Assembly (NCBI GenBank): GCA_020636475.1
Contig: JACJXU010000002.1
Location: 273,501 to 337,500, forward strand
Length of the DNA: 64,000 nt
DNA from: Chitinophagales bacterium
Lineage (GTDB): Bacteria; Bacteroidota; Bacteroidia; Chitinophagales; UBA2359
Reading direction: 5' to 3'
This document shows positions 1-8,786 of this stretch, one piece after another. Under the pieces are notes generated by a model. It was not told where the DNA came from. It was given only the letters and a program-made list of their open reading frames with translations, and did no database searches. Positions within the stretch are counted from its first letter, which is position 1. The number at the start of each line of letters is the position of its first letter. A program made the translations under genes and the position numbers.

Positions 1-852
1 CACTGCCATAGCCTGCATAATAGCCGTACTAAGGGTTTCGCCATACGATGAATGAAGGTATATACTCAATGATTGAAGTAATTTTGCCACTTCGCGCTCA
101 CGCAACATACCCACAAAACGCACTTTCGATCGTAAGTTCAATAAGTTGGTTTCATTTTCCCACTGTTGCCTTAGTGGTCCGTCACCTGCAATAAGGAGTT
201 CTATTTGTGAAAAAAAAGACGTATCGCGTAGCAAATTCATTGCCCGCAGTAGGGTAGAGATGTCTTTGGTTTCTACAAGACGCGCCACCATACCGAAGCG
301 TATTTTTTCCGTAGTATTATTTTCGGCAGGAGAAAACAAATTGGTATCAATGCCGCTGGGAATAATGTGTGTGTTTTTTGGCGGATTTTTAAATATTGTC
401 GCGCGGTATTCGTGCGAAAGATAAATTACTTGATTGCTTATTTTAGGCAGTATTTTCGATAACAATTTATCAATACGGCGTTTCAGATGGTTGGCGTGAT
501 GTTCCATCACAATGAGCGTATAGCCACACTTTTGCCGGAAAAAACTAAGCATCGGCACGATAGGCGGAAGATGACAAAGCACATATTTTGGTTTTGTGCG
601 ACAAATGTATTCTAGAATGTTTTTTTGCTCTTTAATGCCAAGGCCTCCTGCCATTTCTTTTTTTACAAAAATGTATTCGATACTTAGCTCGTTGCACGCA
701 TCTAGGTATTGTGTAGGCACTTCTTCTATGCCATAAAATAAAATACTCCACGAAAATTGCCGCAGGGCATCACTTTTTACGAGATTAAAAGCAACCGTAG
801 TCTGTCCGCCTAAACCACTATATATAATTTGCAATACTTTTGGGTGATGCAT
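1..852 (-). CDS. GT4-family glycosyltransferase (3' end outside the window)
   Basis: The minus-strand frame is open from an ATG at 852 to the window edge (284 codons, C-terminus missing). The protein starts MHHPKVLQIIYSGLGGQTT, the usual glycine-rich start of a GT-B donor/acceptor fold, and contains the typical C-terminal-domain segments RFGMVARLVETKD and LLIAGDGPLRQQW followed by SSYGETLSTAIMQAMA. These match GT4 (Glycos_transf_1) enzymes, which transfer a sugar from a nucleotide-sugar at the cytoplasmic membrane. In the usual EX7E motif the second Glu appears as Gln here. It begins 6 bp after the stop of the sulfotransferase gene, so the two are probably co-transcribed for a surface glycan. 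The substrate cannot be told. Confidence 0.85.
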   Translation of the reverse strand, partial: MHHPKVLQIIYSGLGGQTTVAFNLVKSDALRQFSWSILFYGIEEVPTQYLDACNELSIEYIFVKKEMAGGLGIKEQKNILEYICRTKPKYVLCHLPPIVPMLSFFRQKCGYTLIVMEHHANHLKRRIDKLLSKILPKISNQVIYLSHEYRATIFKNPPKNTHIIPSGIDTNLFSPAENNTTEKIRFGMVARLVETKDISTLLRAMNLLRDTSFFSQIELLIAGDGPLRQQWENETNLLNLRSKVRFVGMLREREVAKLLQSLSIYLHSSYGETLSTAIMQAMAV

Positions 853-858
853 AATGTT

Positions 859-1806
859 TTACAAATTACTATTGTTGTAGCACATCCAAGCGTATGGAGT
901 GTTTGCCAAGGTGTTTTCCACTTCCGAAAAATTACTTATCACTTCCGACAAGGGTTTTGTATTGATTTGCTGTAGTTTTGCCGTAGTTTTGCTGGGAATT
1001 ACATCAAAAAACTGACAAACTTTATTATAAGCTATCGCAGGATCGTTCAAAATATCATTTTCATAAATGAGGTGTAAAAATGGTGTCTGAGATAAATAGT
1101 CAAAACATTCGTTTCTTTGATTATCGAAAAAAGGAATCATTTCTAACAATGGTTTTTCCATAAAATCTACGGCTACTTTTTGCGGGTTTATGTAAATTTT
1201 AGTGTTGGGAATATTTTCACCTTTATTGTAATGCCATTGGTAATTCTTGTAGGCAATAAGGTGAGATACAATCATTTTTAAAATATTTTTTCGCTCCAAA
1301 TATATAAATTTTACATGGTCTAAAGAAGCTATCAAATCAAGGAAAGAGTGTATGCTCCAAGCAAGCGATTGCGGGTCGTAGGTTTTAATTTCAAAGCCAA
1401 AGTTAGTTTTGAAATGTCCCTTGCGGTATTCGTTGATGCGGCGTAAAACTTTTTGGGGGTTGGTGTAATCTAAGGATTTGTTTTGGTAGCGAATTTTGTA
1501 CAACTGTGGAATAAATATTTCACCGCCCCATCGGATATTGGGATGTTTGTCGAGCATATTGCCAAGAACCGTACTTCCAGACCTTCCTTGATGCAACATT
1601 GCTACCGTTTTGTCAAGTTTTCCGGTAAGAGGGAACAGACTTTGTTTGATAAGCCGCTCCAACTTGTTTTTGACTATTTTAGGCGAATACACAGTTATAA
1701 AAATAGCGTTAATTTGTCTTGCAAAATACGCAATTTTCTTATATTTGTTTTGTGAAATGTGTAGTTTGTCCAAAACAAGTAATTTATTTTTTGAAAAAAG
1801 AGCCAT
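859..1806 (-). CDS. Sulfotransferase family protein
   Basis: This 315-residue protein has the PAPS 5'-phosphosulfate-binding loop near residues 68-83 (AMLHQGRSGSTVLGNML). A second element around residues 165-185 (FIYLERKNILKMIVSHL) fits the 3'-phosphate-binding segment. The family transfers sulfate from PAPS to hydroxyl groups of carbohydrates or small molecules. No signal peptide is evident, so it is probably cytoplasmic. It lies just upstream of a GT4 glycosyltransferase on the same strand, which suggests sulfation of a surface polysaccharide or glycolipid. A second, unrelated sulfotransferase lies at 40.5-41.4 kb. The acceptor is unknown. Confidence 0.85.
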   Translation of the reverse strand: MALFSKNKLLVLDKLHISQNKYKKIAYFARQINAIFITVYSPKIVKNKLERLIKQSLFPLTGKLDKTVAMLHQGRSGSTVLGNMLDKHPNIRWGGEIFIPQLYKIRYQNKSLDYTNPQKVLRRINEYRKGHFKTNFGFEIKTYDPQSLAWSIHSFLDLIASLDHVKFIYLERKNILKMIVSHLIAYKNYQWHYNKGENIPNTKIYINPQKVAVDFMEKPLLEMIPFFDNQRNECFDYLSQTPFLHLIYENDILNDPAIAYNKVCQFFDVIPSKTTAKLQQINTKPLSEVISNFSEVENTLANTPYAWMCYNNSNL

Positions 1807-1853
1807 TACACTTTTTTACTGCGAAAATTTTTTGAACCCCATTTTGTGAAACT

Positions 1854-2262
1854 ATGCCTCAACCCGCCCGTTCAATTATCACATCAGCACCAAAAGCGTA
1901 CAGCAGCATTTTGGCGATTATGTTTTTGGTAATAATATTCGTTTTTTGTAATATGGATTACGGACATAATTGGTGGTGCGATTTTGCTTTGTACATTCTT
2001 CAAGCCAAAGCCATAGCCGCAGGCACGTCATTGCAGGAAATATACGAGTGGAACAAAATTTCGATGGAAAATTCGGACATACACTTGGTTCTTATCTCTA
2101 TCCCAATGGGTTTCCGCTTATTTTAAGTCCGGTGTATTATTTTTTTGGCATCAACTTTCCTTTGATCAAAACAGTAGTGAGTTTTTTCAAGCCAAGTGTT
2201 CTGTGGTTGTTTTTCAATAGAAAATCTATTCGTACAGACGCAGCAGAATTTGGCAATTCTAT
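1854..2262 (+). pseudogene. Broken GT-C-type membrane protein (N-terminal fragment)
   Basis: The frame from 1854 encodes a first membrane helix (SILAIMFLVIIFVFC) and then YGHNWWCDFALYILQAKAIA, the usual start of ArnT/mannosyltransferase-like GT-C proteins with the acidic residue after helix 1. Around 2070-2090 the similarity moves to another frame, which continues GSYLYPNGFPLILSPVYYFF, the next conserved block of the same family. Translation then degenerates and enters a dispersed repeat at 2270. I read this as a gene killed by a frameshift and truncated at its 3' side, possibly by repeat insertion. GT-C proteins normally have more than 450 residues, while under 140 codons remain here. Confidence 0.65.
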
Positions 2263-2269
2263 GGCAAAT

Positions 2270-2597
2270 TATACCAAAACGGAATCATCATTGCGTATTA
2301 AAAAAGTAAAAACCCTCTTCATGTACATAGTTTTTGTATAAGAAAAGTTTAAAAATCTTTTTTCGCCGTATAGCAGCATTTGGGCGTTAGAAATTTTTGA
2401 AGCCTTGGAAAAAATTTAGCCCCAAAGCTGCGGTTTTACCCCAACGGGGCAAAAATACCTTGAAAAAAGTGTCTTTTCTTTTGCTTCGTTTTCTTTGGAC
2501 AAGCAAAGAAAATGAAGAAACCCAAAGCATACTTCTGTACCCAAACTTGCAGGGCAGATACCTAAAGCTATACGCAACCTTCATACGGTTTTGGTAT
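2270..2597 (+). repeat. Dispersed element type A, copy 1
   Basis: About 328 bp. It starts with ATACCAAAAC and ends with TACGGTTTTGGTAT, imperfect inverted termini shared with copies at 2697, 28051 and 51273. The interior holds a strong hairpin (CTTCGTTTTCTTTG, 6-base loop, CAAAGAAAATGAAG) and a second one around the TTTGCCC/GGGCAAA-type arms. This copy carries about 35 extra bases near its left end. Short ORFs inside it are not kept in the other copies, so I treat it as non-coding and MITE-like. It overlaps the decayed end of the broken GT-C gene. Confidence 0.8.
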
Positions 2598-3078
2598 TAT
2601 TTGTTGATTAGCAAGCAAGAGCAACCGCCGGAGCTACGGAAAAACTACAAAATCAAAAAAGAATTTACAAACTTCGTGTTGTACGAAAAGTAGTTATACT
2701 AAAATCGAATAGCTATTGCGTATTAGAAAAGGTAAAAATCTTTTTTCGTAGTATAGCAGTTTTTGGGCGTTAAGAATTTTTGAAGCCTTGGAAAAAATTT
2801 AGCCCCAAAGCTGCGGTTTTGCCCGAATAGGGCAAAAATACCTTGAAAAAAGTGTCGTTTCTTTTGCTTCGTTTTCTTTGGACAAGCAAAGAAAATGAAG
2901 AAACCCAAAGCATACTTCTGTACCCAAACTTGCAGGGCAGATACCTAAAGCTATACGCAACTTTCATACGGTTTTGGTATTATTTGTTGATTAGCAAGCA
3001 AGAGCAACCGCCGGAGCTACGGAAAAACTACAAAATCAAAAAAGAATTTACAAACTTCGTGTTGTACGAAAAGTAGTT
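2310..3078 (+). repeat. Tandem duplication with 383 bp period
   Basis: Element type A plus about 99 bp of right-hand flank is present twice head to tail. The flank runs from the TTATTTGTTGATTAGC segment to GTACGAAAAGTAGTTA and is essentially identical at 2598-2696 and 2981-3078. This flank is not present beside the copies at 28051 and 51273. The near-identity points to a recent unequal duplication rather than two independent insertions. Confidence 0.8.
2697..2980 (+). repeat. Dispersed element type A, copy 2
   Basis: About 284 bp, starting ATACTAAAATCGAATAGC and ending TACGGTTTTGGTAT. It is nearly identical to copy 1 but lacks that copy's left-hand extra bases. The same two internal hairpins are present. 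Confidence 0.85.
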
Positions 3079-3137
3079 AGTTCGTGAGCAAGACACTAAG
3101 TGTTTGGATAAAATTTTGTGCGTAAATGCGATAAAAT

Positions 3138-3213
3138 GGCATAAGTGGCCTTGACTGGCTGTAATTTTTCATTCCACTCCAAATCACAGATTTTGTAATG
3201 GGAATTCAAATTA
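3138..3213 (+). repeat. Short dispersed repeat C, copy 1 (hairpin)
   Basis: About 75 bp, including CTTGACTGGCTGTAATTTTT and an inverted repeat (ATTCC..CCAAATC, ACA loop, GATTTTG..GGGAAT). A second copy lies at 37386-37457 with about 80 percent identity by eye. Both copies lie within about 300 bp of the 3' end of an accessory gene, a nuclease here and a restriction-modification enzyme there. It could act as a terminator or be a small mobile repeat. Confidence 0.65.
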
Positions 3214-3250
3214 CTTGTTTGTTAAAAAACGAATACAGTGAGTATTGCGG

Positions 3251-3982
3251 CTAAGATATCTTATACATTGTAAGTAGTTGTTTTTCATTTTCCATTTTCA
3301 ACTTCGGATACTTTTGATTTACCTTTTGAATTAGTACTTGAAACTCATAATTTTTTGATGACATTTCTTTTATTAAATTACGAATATTTTTATCTGGAAA
3401 AAGCAATGAATAAAGAATATACTTAAACCAAAACCTATTAAAGTCTTTTTCAAGCTCTTTTCTTTTGACTTCTATCATTGATGGAATTATTCGTCCGTCA
3501 TTACAGCGAAAGTCATAATAGACTTGCTTCTTATACCAGTACCCCTTAATATCAACTTTTTCAAGTCTTCTCGAATACTCCTGATTGAATAAATCTTGAT
3601 CAAGTGAATAAATGATACTAAATACACTATAGAGATTATTTAAGATGTCAATCCCTTTTACACGATATATTACATGAGCTTTTTTTTGAATTAATATAAG
3701 CGCATCTCTCCATTCATCATACCAATCATCTTTTTCTTTCGTATGGTGTTCTTCTCCATCGCATTCAATAATGACTACTTTGTCTTTGTTCAGCAGAGCA
3801 ATATCAGCTCTAAAGTTTCCACTAATTGTTGAGATTGGATATTGAACGATTACCTTAGTCTTTTCATGAATAAATTTGATAATATGATTTAGTAGAATTT
3901 CTTCAATCGGAGATCCAATCTTGTTATAATCATAAGAATGATTCGTATTAAATAGTTTATGAAGTAAATTTTTGTCTATCAT
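3251..3982 (-). CDS. DUF559-like PD-(D/E)xK endonuclease-domain protein
   Basis: This is a 243-residue protein. Around residues 57-115 it shows the pattern of the DUF559/Vsr-like nuclease fold: FRADIALLNKDKVVIIECDG followed by EEHH, then WRDALILIQKKAHVIYRVKG. The Asp of RADIAL and the ExD of IECDG are plausible metal ligands. The remaining 130 residues are charged, mostly helical in character, and match nothing I recognise. Proteins of this type occur in accessory regions next to mobile elements and defence genes, and this one sits between repeats and metabolic genes. Its DNA target and role are unknown. Confidence 0.6.
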   Translation of the reverse strand: MIDKNLLHKLFNTNHSYDYNKIGSPIEEILLNHIIKFIHEKTKVIVQYPISTISGNFRADIALLNKDKVVIIECDGEEHHTKEKDDWYDEWRDALILIQKKAHVIYRVKGIDILNNLYSVFSIIYSLDQDLFNQEYSRRLEKVDIKGYWYKKQVYYDFRCNDGRIIPSMIEVKRKELEKDFNRFWFKYILYSLLFPDKNIRNLIKEMSSKNYEFQVLIQKVNQKYPKLKMENEKQLLTMYKIS

Positions 3983-4022
3983 TCAATAATTGCTAACTAT
4001 TTGATAAAAAAAATAACAAAAC

Positions 4023-5210
4023 TCAATCAATTTCTTTTATAGGCGGCTTACTCGCCGAATATTTTATGTAATTGCTAATCCATGTTTCGGGAATATTGCC
4101 TTTTTGTGCCATTTTAAAATCCTCTTCGAGACAAGGAATAATTTTGCTGTACTTTTGGGCATCTTTTCCCAGCGAAATTTTCAGCCACCAGCGACCACTG
4201 ATTTTACTTTTGTAAAAAACCAATGCCTGTTTATTTATTTTGTCGGGAATAGTATATTGCAAAAATTCACCTTCATAAATTTCGGGGTACTCGTACAAAC
4301 GATTGTAGTAGCCTTCAACAAAATGCCAAATCATTTGGGCAGCCAGTTGTGCTGTTTGGTAGCGATTGTCGTGGCGCGGAAAATACTCGTACAAGCCCAG
4401 CGAACTCAGTCGGTCGCTAATGCCCGCATAGCGCATCAGTCGGCAAGCTTCTTCGGCAGTAAGTCCGTTGGGAGAAGTGTTTTTTTGTCCCGGCGCATCG
4501 GCAGCTTTTAGGGCAGAAAAATCGAAAGCCAGTAAATCACTCTGCCGCATCAAAGGCTCAAATCGGCGAAAATCTTCGCGAAAATATGCCAGTCGGTAGC
4601 ATTGATGTTGGAGTTTTTCAAAAGTGCGAATGAGGAGCGGGTCGGTGTGATAATGCTGATAGCCTATTTGCAACAAATTGTCGATAAGATAGGGTTGATG
4701 CGATAAAATATTGTAAATGAACGATTGTGAATTAATTTCATTTTCGCGAATAAGCATATCAATTTTTTCGTCCACAATACTCATATTCACCGACTGATTA
4801 AAAGCCTCATACGCCATAAACTGTCCGTAGGAAAGGTCGTGCGTGCCGCCCAACACAATAGGTATTACTTTGGCGCGCAGCAAGAGTCGCAATACACTTG
4901 CCAAGTACTCGGCAGTAGCATATACGGTAGCACCGTTTTTTATATTGCCCAAGTCAATTATTTTAAATGCTTTTTCCCAATTATACAGTTTGTAGAGTTC
5001 GCGGCGAATAGTATCGGGCGCGGCGGCGCAATTTCGCTCTACCAAGTTTTCGCGGTCTTCCTCAACGCCAATCAGGGCAATATGGTACGCACTAAGGTCA
5101 ATGCTTTGTCCGGTATTAAAATCTATCTGACTGCCCCACTGTGAGGTGGATAACTTGTTGAGATTAATAATGCGCTCTATTGCTAAGGGTTGCAGCAGTT
5201 CTCGATACAT
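4023..5210 (-). CDS. Arginase/formimidoylglutamase-family protein with altered metal ligands
   Basis: A 395-residue arginase-fold protein. Recognisable family blocks are HIALIGVEEDRENL near residue 43, IVLGGTHDLSYGQ at 118-130, SIVDEKIDML near 145-153 and DLLAFDFSALKAADAPG near 230. In catalytic arginases and formimidoylglutamases the second and third blocks hold manganese ligands (GGDHS, DxHxD) and the fourth holds DxD. Here His124 is kept, but the DxHxD His is Lys149 and the last motif is DFS. Bacteroidota carry a group of such divergent proteins, usually annotated as formimidoylglutamase. No histidine-degradation genes are nearby. It may be a non-catalytic or functionally changed member. 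Confidence 0.75.
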   Translation of the reverse strand: MYRELLQPLAIERIINLNKLSTSQWGSQIDFNTGQSIDLSAYHIALIGVEEDRENLVERNCAAAPDTIRRELYKLYNWEKAFKIIDLGNIKNGATVYATAEYLASVLRLLLRAKVIPIVLGGTHDLSYGQFMAYEAFNQSVNMSIVDEKIDMLIRENEINSQSFIYNILSHQPYLIDNLLQIGYQHYHTDPLLIRTFEKLQHQCYRLAYFREDFRRFEPLMRQSDLLAFDFSALKAADAPGQKNTSPNGLTAEEACRLMRYAGISDRLSSLGLYEYFPRHDNRYQTAQLAAQMIWHFVEGYYNRLYEYPEIYEGEFLQYTIPDKINKQALVFYKSKISGRWWLKISLGKDAQKYSKIIPCLEEDFKMAQKGNIPETWISNYIKYSASKPPIKEID

Positions 5211-5366
5211 AGGCTAAGGCGGTGTACAAAAAATTATTGAAGCGGCAAAATAATGGCTTTGTAGAAAAATGCAAAGAATTTTTTGGAAAAAATGGTGAAG
5301 GAGTTGTTGAAAATTATTGTTTTATGTTTAAATTATTTCCAATATATTTTAGCTTTAATGAGCATT

Positions 5367-6242
5367 TTATATCACATTAATGCGTTCTCGTTTGTTTTCG
5401 TATTTTTCTAATAGCTGTTTTGCGTCAGAATTATCAATTTGAAGATTATCAATTATAATTGAGCTATTTTCTTTGCCGTTTCCTTCCATAAATATTTTTT
5501 CAAATGTTAAATACTGTTTGTTTTCATCTTTAAGGTAAAACAGATGAATTTTTACATGTCGTAATCCGGTTCCTTTTCCCAAAGAATCAATTGTTTTTAA
5601 AGGGTCATTTGCAAGTTCGCTTATTAGTTCATTACTAGCCGGAATAGCGTCAAAATCTTTAAATAAGGTATATTTGTGATACCACTGTTGAAGTAATTCT
5701 GAATACGGATAAGGATTTGCTTGGATGCTTGTAAAGATGGGTACTGCCATAATTATTGCAAATTCAAAAAACCAGACAGCAGTCAGTAAAGAGCCATTAA
5801 AAACAATTCCAAAAACTGACCAAGTTCCAACTCGGTTTATTTCGGTAATAGCAGCAATAAAATTTTGTGGTATTACAATCCAGTAAAGATTTGCAAGATA
5901 TGTTCCAATACTTGGTATGGTGGCACCATTGTAAACATATAAAATGTAAGCAGTCCACTGAAAGTAATTTGCTAAAAAGCCAATGATAACTGCTTGAATT
6001 ATACGACTCTTTTTGTTCCTATTGTGGCTAAAGCGGGCAAGCAATTTACAAATTAGACCCAAGCCAATTCCAAACCCAATGGTAATGAAAAAATTAATGT
6101 AAACAACGGGTATAAGAATTATAATAACAGCATAGAAATAGCCCAAAATTAAGGCTAAACCAATACAAATTATATAGGATACAACTTCCCGAATTAGGTT
6201 AGTCTTTCCTGATTCTTGATAAAATAACGTTGGATTATCCAC
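5367..6242 (-). CDS. Membrane protein of unknown function
   Basis: A 291-residue protein with about four to five hydrophobic segments in its first 185 residues (for example VVSYIICIGLALILGYFYAV and FVFGIVFNG-like stretches near 140-175), then a soluble C-terminal domain of about 105 residues. I recognise no catalytic motif. The gene stands alone, with about 150 bp upstream of the next gene on the same strand. It probably lies in the inner membrane with the C-terminal domain on one face. Homologues in other Bacteroidota are likely but unnamed. Confidence 0.7.
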   Translation of the reverse strand: MDNPTLFYQESGKTNLIREVVSYIICIGLALILGYFYAVIIILIPVVYINFFITIGFGIGLGLICKLLARFSHNRNKKSRIIQAVIIGFLANYFQWTAYILYVYNGATIPSIGTYLANLYWIVIPQNFIAAITEINRVGTWSVFGIVFNGSLLTAVWFFEFAIIMAVPIFTSIQANPYPYSELLQQWYHKYTLFKDFDAIPASNELISELANDPLKTIDSLGKGTGLRHVKIHLFYLKDENKQYLTFEKIFMEGNGKENSSIIIDNLQIDNSDAKQLLEKYENKRERINVI

Positions 6243-6302
6243 TACTTTTTGTTTGTTTGGTGTATATAAGCCAACGAAGATACACTATTTTAATAATGTA
6301 AA

Positions 6303-7436
6303 CTACAAATTCCCCCGCAAAGCCTGCTCGCGTTCTATCGATTCAAATAGTGCTTTGAAATTGCCTTTGCCGAAGGATTTTGCTCCCTTGCGCTGGATTA
6401 TCTCAAAGAAAAGCGTAGGGCGGTCTTGCAAGGGTTTGGTAAATATTTGCAACAAATAACCATCTTCATCTCGGTCAATCAGAATATTTTGCGCTTTGAG
6501 GGCTTCCAAATCTTCTTCAATTTCACCCACGCGGTCTAACACATCTTCGTAATAAGTGTCGGGAACATACAAAAACTCAATGCCTCGGCGGCGCAATTCT
6601 GCTACTGTTTGTATAATATCGTGGGTGAGAATAGCTACGTGTTGCACACCTGCGGTTTTATAAAAATCCAAATACTCTTCAATCTGCGACTTTTTGCGTC
6701 CTTGTGCCGGTTCATTAATAGGAAACTTGATGTAACCATTGCCATTGGAAACTACCTTCGACATAAGCGCGGAATACTCGGTGCTAATATCTTTGTCATC
6801 AAAGGTGATGAGCAATTTAAAACCCATCACATCTTCATAAAAAGAAATCCAACGGTTCATTTGTCCCAATTCCACATTGCCCACGCAGTGATCCACATAT
6901 TGCAAGCCTACGGGTTTTATTTCCATCAGCGATTTGCGTGTTTCAAAGCCGGGCATAAATACGCCTTGGTAATTTTTGCGTTCTACAAACTTGTGAATTG
7001 TATCGCCATAAGTTTTTATGCCGGAAATGCGCACTTCGCCATAAGCATCGGTAAGTGTGTGTGGTTCAATGGCAGGTTCTGCGCCGCGTTTTACGGTTTC
7101 TTCAAACGATTTGTACGCATCGTCCACCCAGAGTGCCAATACTTTTACGCCATCGCCGTGCAGTAATTGGTGTTTATTTATCTCACTGTCGGGCTGAAGT
7201 GCCGATGAAAGTACAAACCGAATTTTGTTCTGTTGGAGTACGTATGAAACTTTATCGCGATTGCCTGTTTCGGGTCCGGCATAAGCCACTAACTCGAAAC
7301 CGAATGCTGCTTGATAAAAATAAGCTGCTTGTTTGGCATTGCCCACATAAAATTCAACATGGTCTGTGCCATTAAGTGGTAAAAAATCGGTACTTTGGGT
7401 TAAAGTATTTTCTGTTTGGAGATTTGTTACGTCCAT
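6303..7436 (-). CDS. hppD: 4-hydroxyphenylpyruvate dioxygenase
   Basis: A 377-residue enzyme that converts 4-hydroxyphenylpyruvate to homogentisate, the second step of tyrosine catabolism. It has the two vicinal-oxygen-chelate domains. The Fe(II) ligands fit His183 (VDHCVGNV), His266 (QHVAILTHD) and Glu345 (FFEIIQRKG). The C-terminal helix GAKSFGKGNFKALFESIE is the family signature that closes the active site. The length is normal. It lies 30 bp downstream of hmgA, whose enzyme uses its product, so the two form an operon. The ATG at 7436 gives a short N-terminal extension ahead of the conserved FLPLNGTDHVEFYVGN. Confidence 0.97.
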   Translation of the reverse strand: MDVTNLQTENTLTQSTDFLPLNGTDHVEFYVGNAKQAAYFYQAAFGFELVAYAGPETGNRDKVSYVLQQNKIRFVLSSALQPDSEINKHQLLHGDGVKVLALWVDDAYKSFEETVKRGAEPAIEPHTLTDAYGEVRISGIKTYGDTIHKFVERKNYQGVFMPGFETRKSLMEIKPVGLQYVDHCVGNVELGQMNRWISFYEDVMGFKLLITFDDKDISTEYSALMSKVVSNGNGYIKFPINEPAQGRKKSQIEEYLDFYKTAGVQHVAILTHDIIQTVAELRRRGIEFLYVPDTYYEDVLDRVGEIEEDLEALKAQNILIDRDEDGYLLQIFTKPLQDRPTLFFEIIQRKGAKSFGKGNFKALFESIEREQALRGNL

Positions 7437-7466
7437 AAGTTGTATATTTTTGGGTTGTTTTTAGTA

Positions 7467-8621
7467 TTAAGGAAGCCAACTTTTAAAATAGTCTGGGTCT
7501 TCAATAGCCAAAGCTTCTTGGGTTAGAAAAAGAGGTTTAAAGGTATCTACCATTACGGCGAGTTCGTACGTTTCTTTTGCACCGATACTTTTTTCAATTG
7601 TTCCCGGATGTGGTCCGTGTGGTACGCCGCCTGGGTGAAGCGTTATTTGTCCTTTTTCTACATGTTTGCGGCTCATAAAATCGCCGTCCACATAATAAAG
7701 CACTTCATCGCTGTCTATATTGCTGTGATAATACGGTGCAGGAATAGCCAAAGGATGATAGTCGTACAAACGAGGTACAAAACTACATACTACAAAAGCG
7801 CGCGTATCGAAAGTTTGATGTACAGGCGGTGGTTGGTGAACGCGTCCCGTAATGGGTTCAAAGTCGTGAATAGACAAAGCAAACGGATAATTACAACCGT
7901 CCCAACCGACTACACCAAAAGGATGCCAGCGATAATAATAAGGATAAATTTGTTGTTGCTTTTTTACCTTAATCAAAAATTCTCCTTTCTCATCGTGCGT
8001 TTCTAATTGCATTGGCACTTTAAAATCCCGTTCGCAAAAAGGAGCATGTTCCAGCAGTTGCCCTTGTTTGTTTACATATCGCTTCGGAAACTCTATGGGA
8101 TGATACGATTCTACAATAAAAAGTCGGTTGTCGGTAGTATCAAAGTCTATTTGATAAATAGTGCCGCGCGGAATTACCAAATAATCGCCGTATTCAAAGG
8201 GAATATTGCCATACATCGTACGCAGTGTGCCTGTTCCTTTGTGTACAAACAGCATTTCGTCGGCATCGGCATTTTTATAAAAATAATTGCGCAACGATTG
8301 TTGTGGTGCGGCGAGTTGAATCTGACAATCATTATTGACCAAAACGGGTATGCGGCTTTCTAAAAAATCTGCTTTCGGAGCAATATTAAACCCAATAAGA
8401 CTGCGGTGTTTCAACTGTCCGGTAGATACAATGCGCGGCGCGACAGAATAAGCATCTTCAACTTTTACTATTTCGGTAGGCGGATGCAAGTGGTAGAGTA
8501 GGGAGGAGTTGTCGGAAAAGCCTTCGGTAGAAAACAATTCTTCGTAATACAAACTGCCATCTGTTTTGCGAAATTGGGTGTGTCTTTTGCGCGGTATTTT
8601 TCCCAGATGATGATAGTACAT
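7467..8621 (-). CDS. hmgA: Homogentisate 1,2-dioxygenase
   Basis: A 384-residue cupin-fold enzyme that opens the ring of homogentisate to maleylacetoacetate. The N-terminus MYYHHLGKIPRKRHTQFRK and the blocks VVGWDGCNYPFALSIHDFEP, GRVHQPPPVHQTF, YYHSNIDSDEVLYYVDGDF and LHPGGVPHGPHPG are typical of the bacterial HGO family; the last two hold the Fe-binding His/Glu cluster. It is the first gene of the hmgA-hppD operon, with a promoter about 12 bp upstream of the start. The next enzymes of the pathway (maleylacetoacetate isomerase, fumarylacetoacetase) are not in this window. Confidence 0.96.
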   Translation of the reverse strand: MYYHHLGKIPRKRHTQFRKTDGSLYYEELFSTEGFSDNSSLLYHLHPPTEIVKVEDAYSVAPRIVSTGQLKHRSLIGFNIAPKADFLESRIPVLVNNDCQIQLAAPQQSLRNYFYKNADADEMLFVHKGTGTLRTMYGNIPFEYGDYLVIPRGTIYQIDFDTTDNRLFIVESYHPIEFPKRYVNKQGQLLEHAPFCERDFKVPMQLETHDEKGEFLIKVKKQQQIYPYYYRWHPFGVVGWDGCNYPFALSIHDFEPITGRVHQPPPVHQTFDTRAFVVCSFVPRLYDYHPLAIPAPYYHSNIDSDEVLYYVDGDFMSRKHVEKGQITLHPGGVPHGPHPGTIEKSIGAKETYELAVMVDTFKPLFLTQEALAIEDPDYFKSWLP

Positions 8622-8632
8622 AATTTTTCTTA

Positions 8633-8663
8633 CAAAGTTATGGCAATTAAGCCGCTTTTACAA
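8633..8663 (-). promoter_or_regulatory. Bacteroidota-type promoter of hmgA-hppD
   Basis: Read on the minus strand: TTG at 8663-8661, a 20-base spacer, then TAACTTTG at 8640-8633. This fits the primary sigma consensus of Bacteroidota (TTTG/TTG, 17-23 bases, TAnnTTTG). The -7 box ends about 11 bases before the ATG of hmgA at 8621, so the leader would be very short. Confidence 0.7.
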
Positions 8664-8786
8664 GTTCAAGATAAAGTATAAAATGGGATTTTATCCTATT
8701 TTTCGTTGCGAAACTTAGTGCTGCGTGTGCCAAAATGAAATATAGCACTTACATTTATCGTCGAAAAAGAAAATATTGCTAAAAAA

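Noticed and set aside
2387..2967. 65-residue and 61-98-residue ORFs on both strands inside the repeats
   Set aside because: They exist only because copies 1 and 2 are near-identical; in the copies at 28051 and 51273 the frames are broken, and the hairpins explain the composition.
6609..7166. 185-residue ORF opposite hppD
   Set aside because: Shadow frame of a gene with all catalytic residues.
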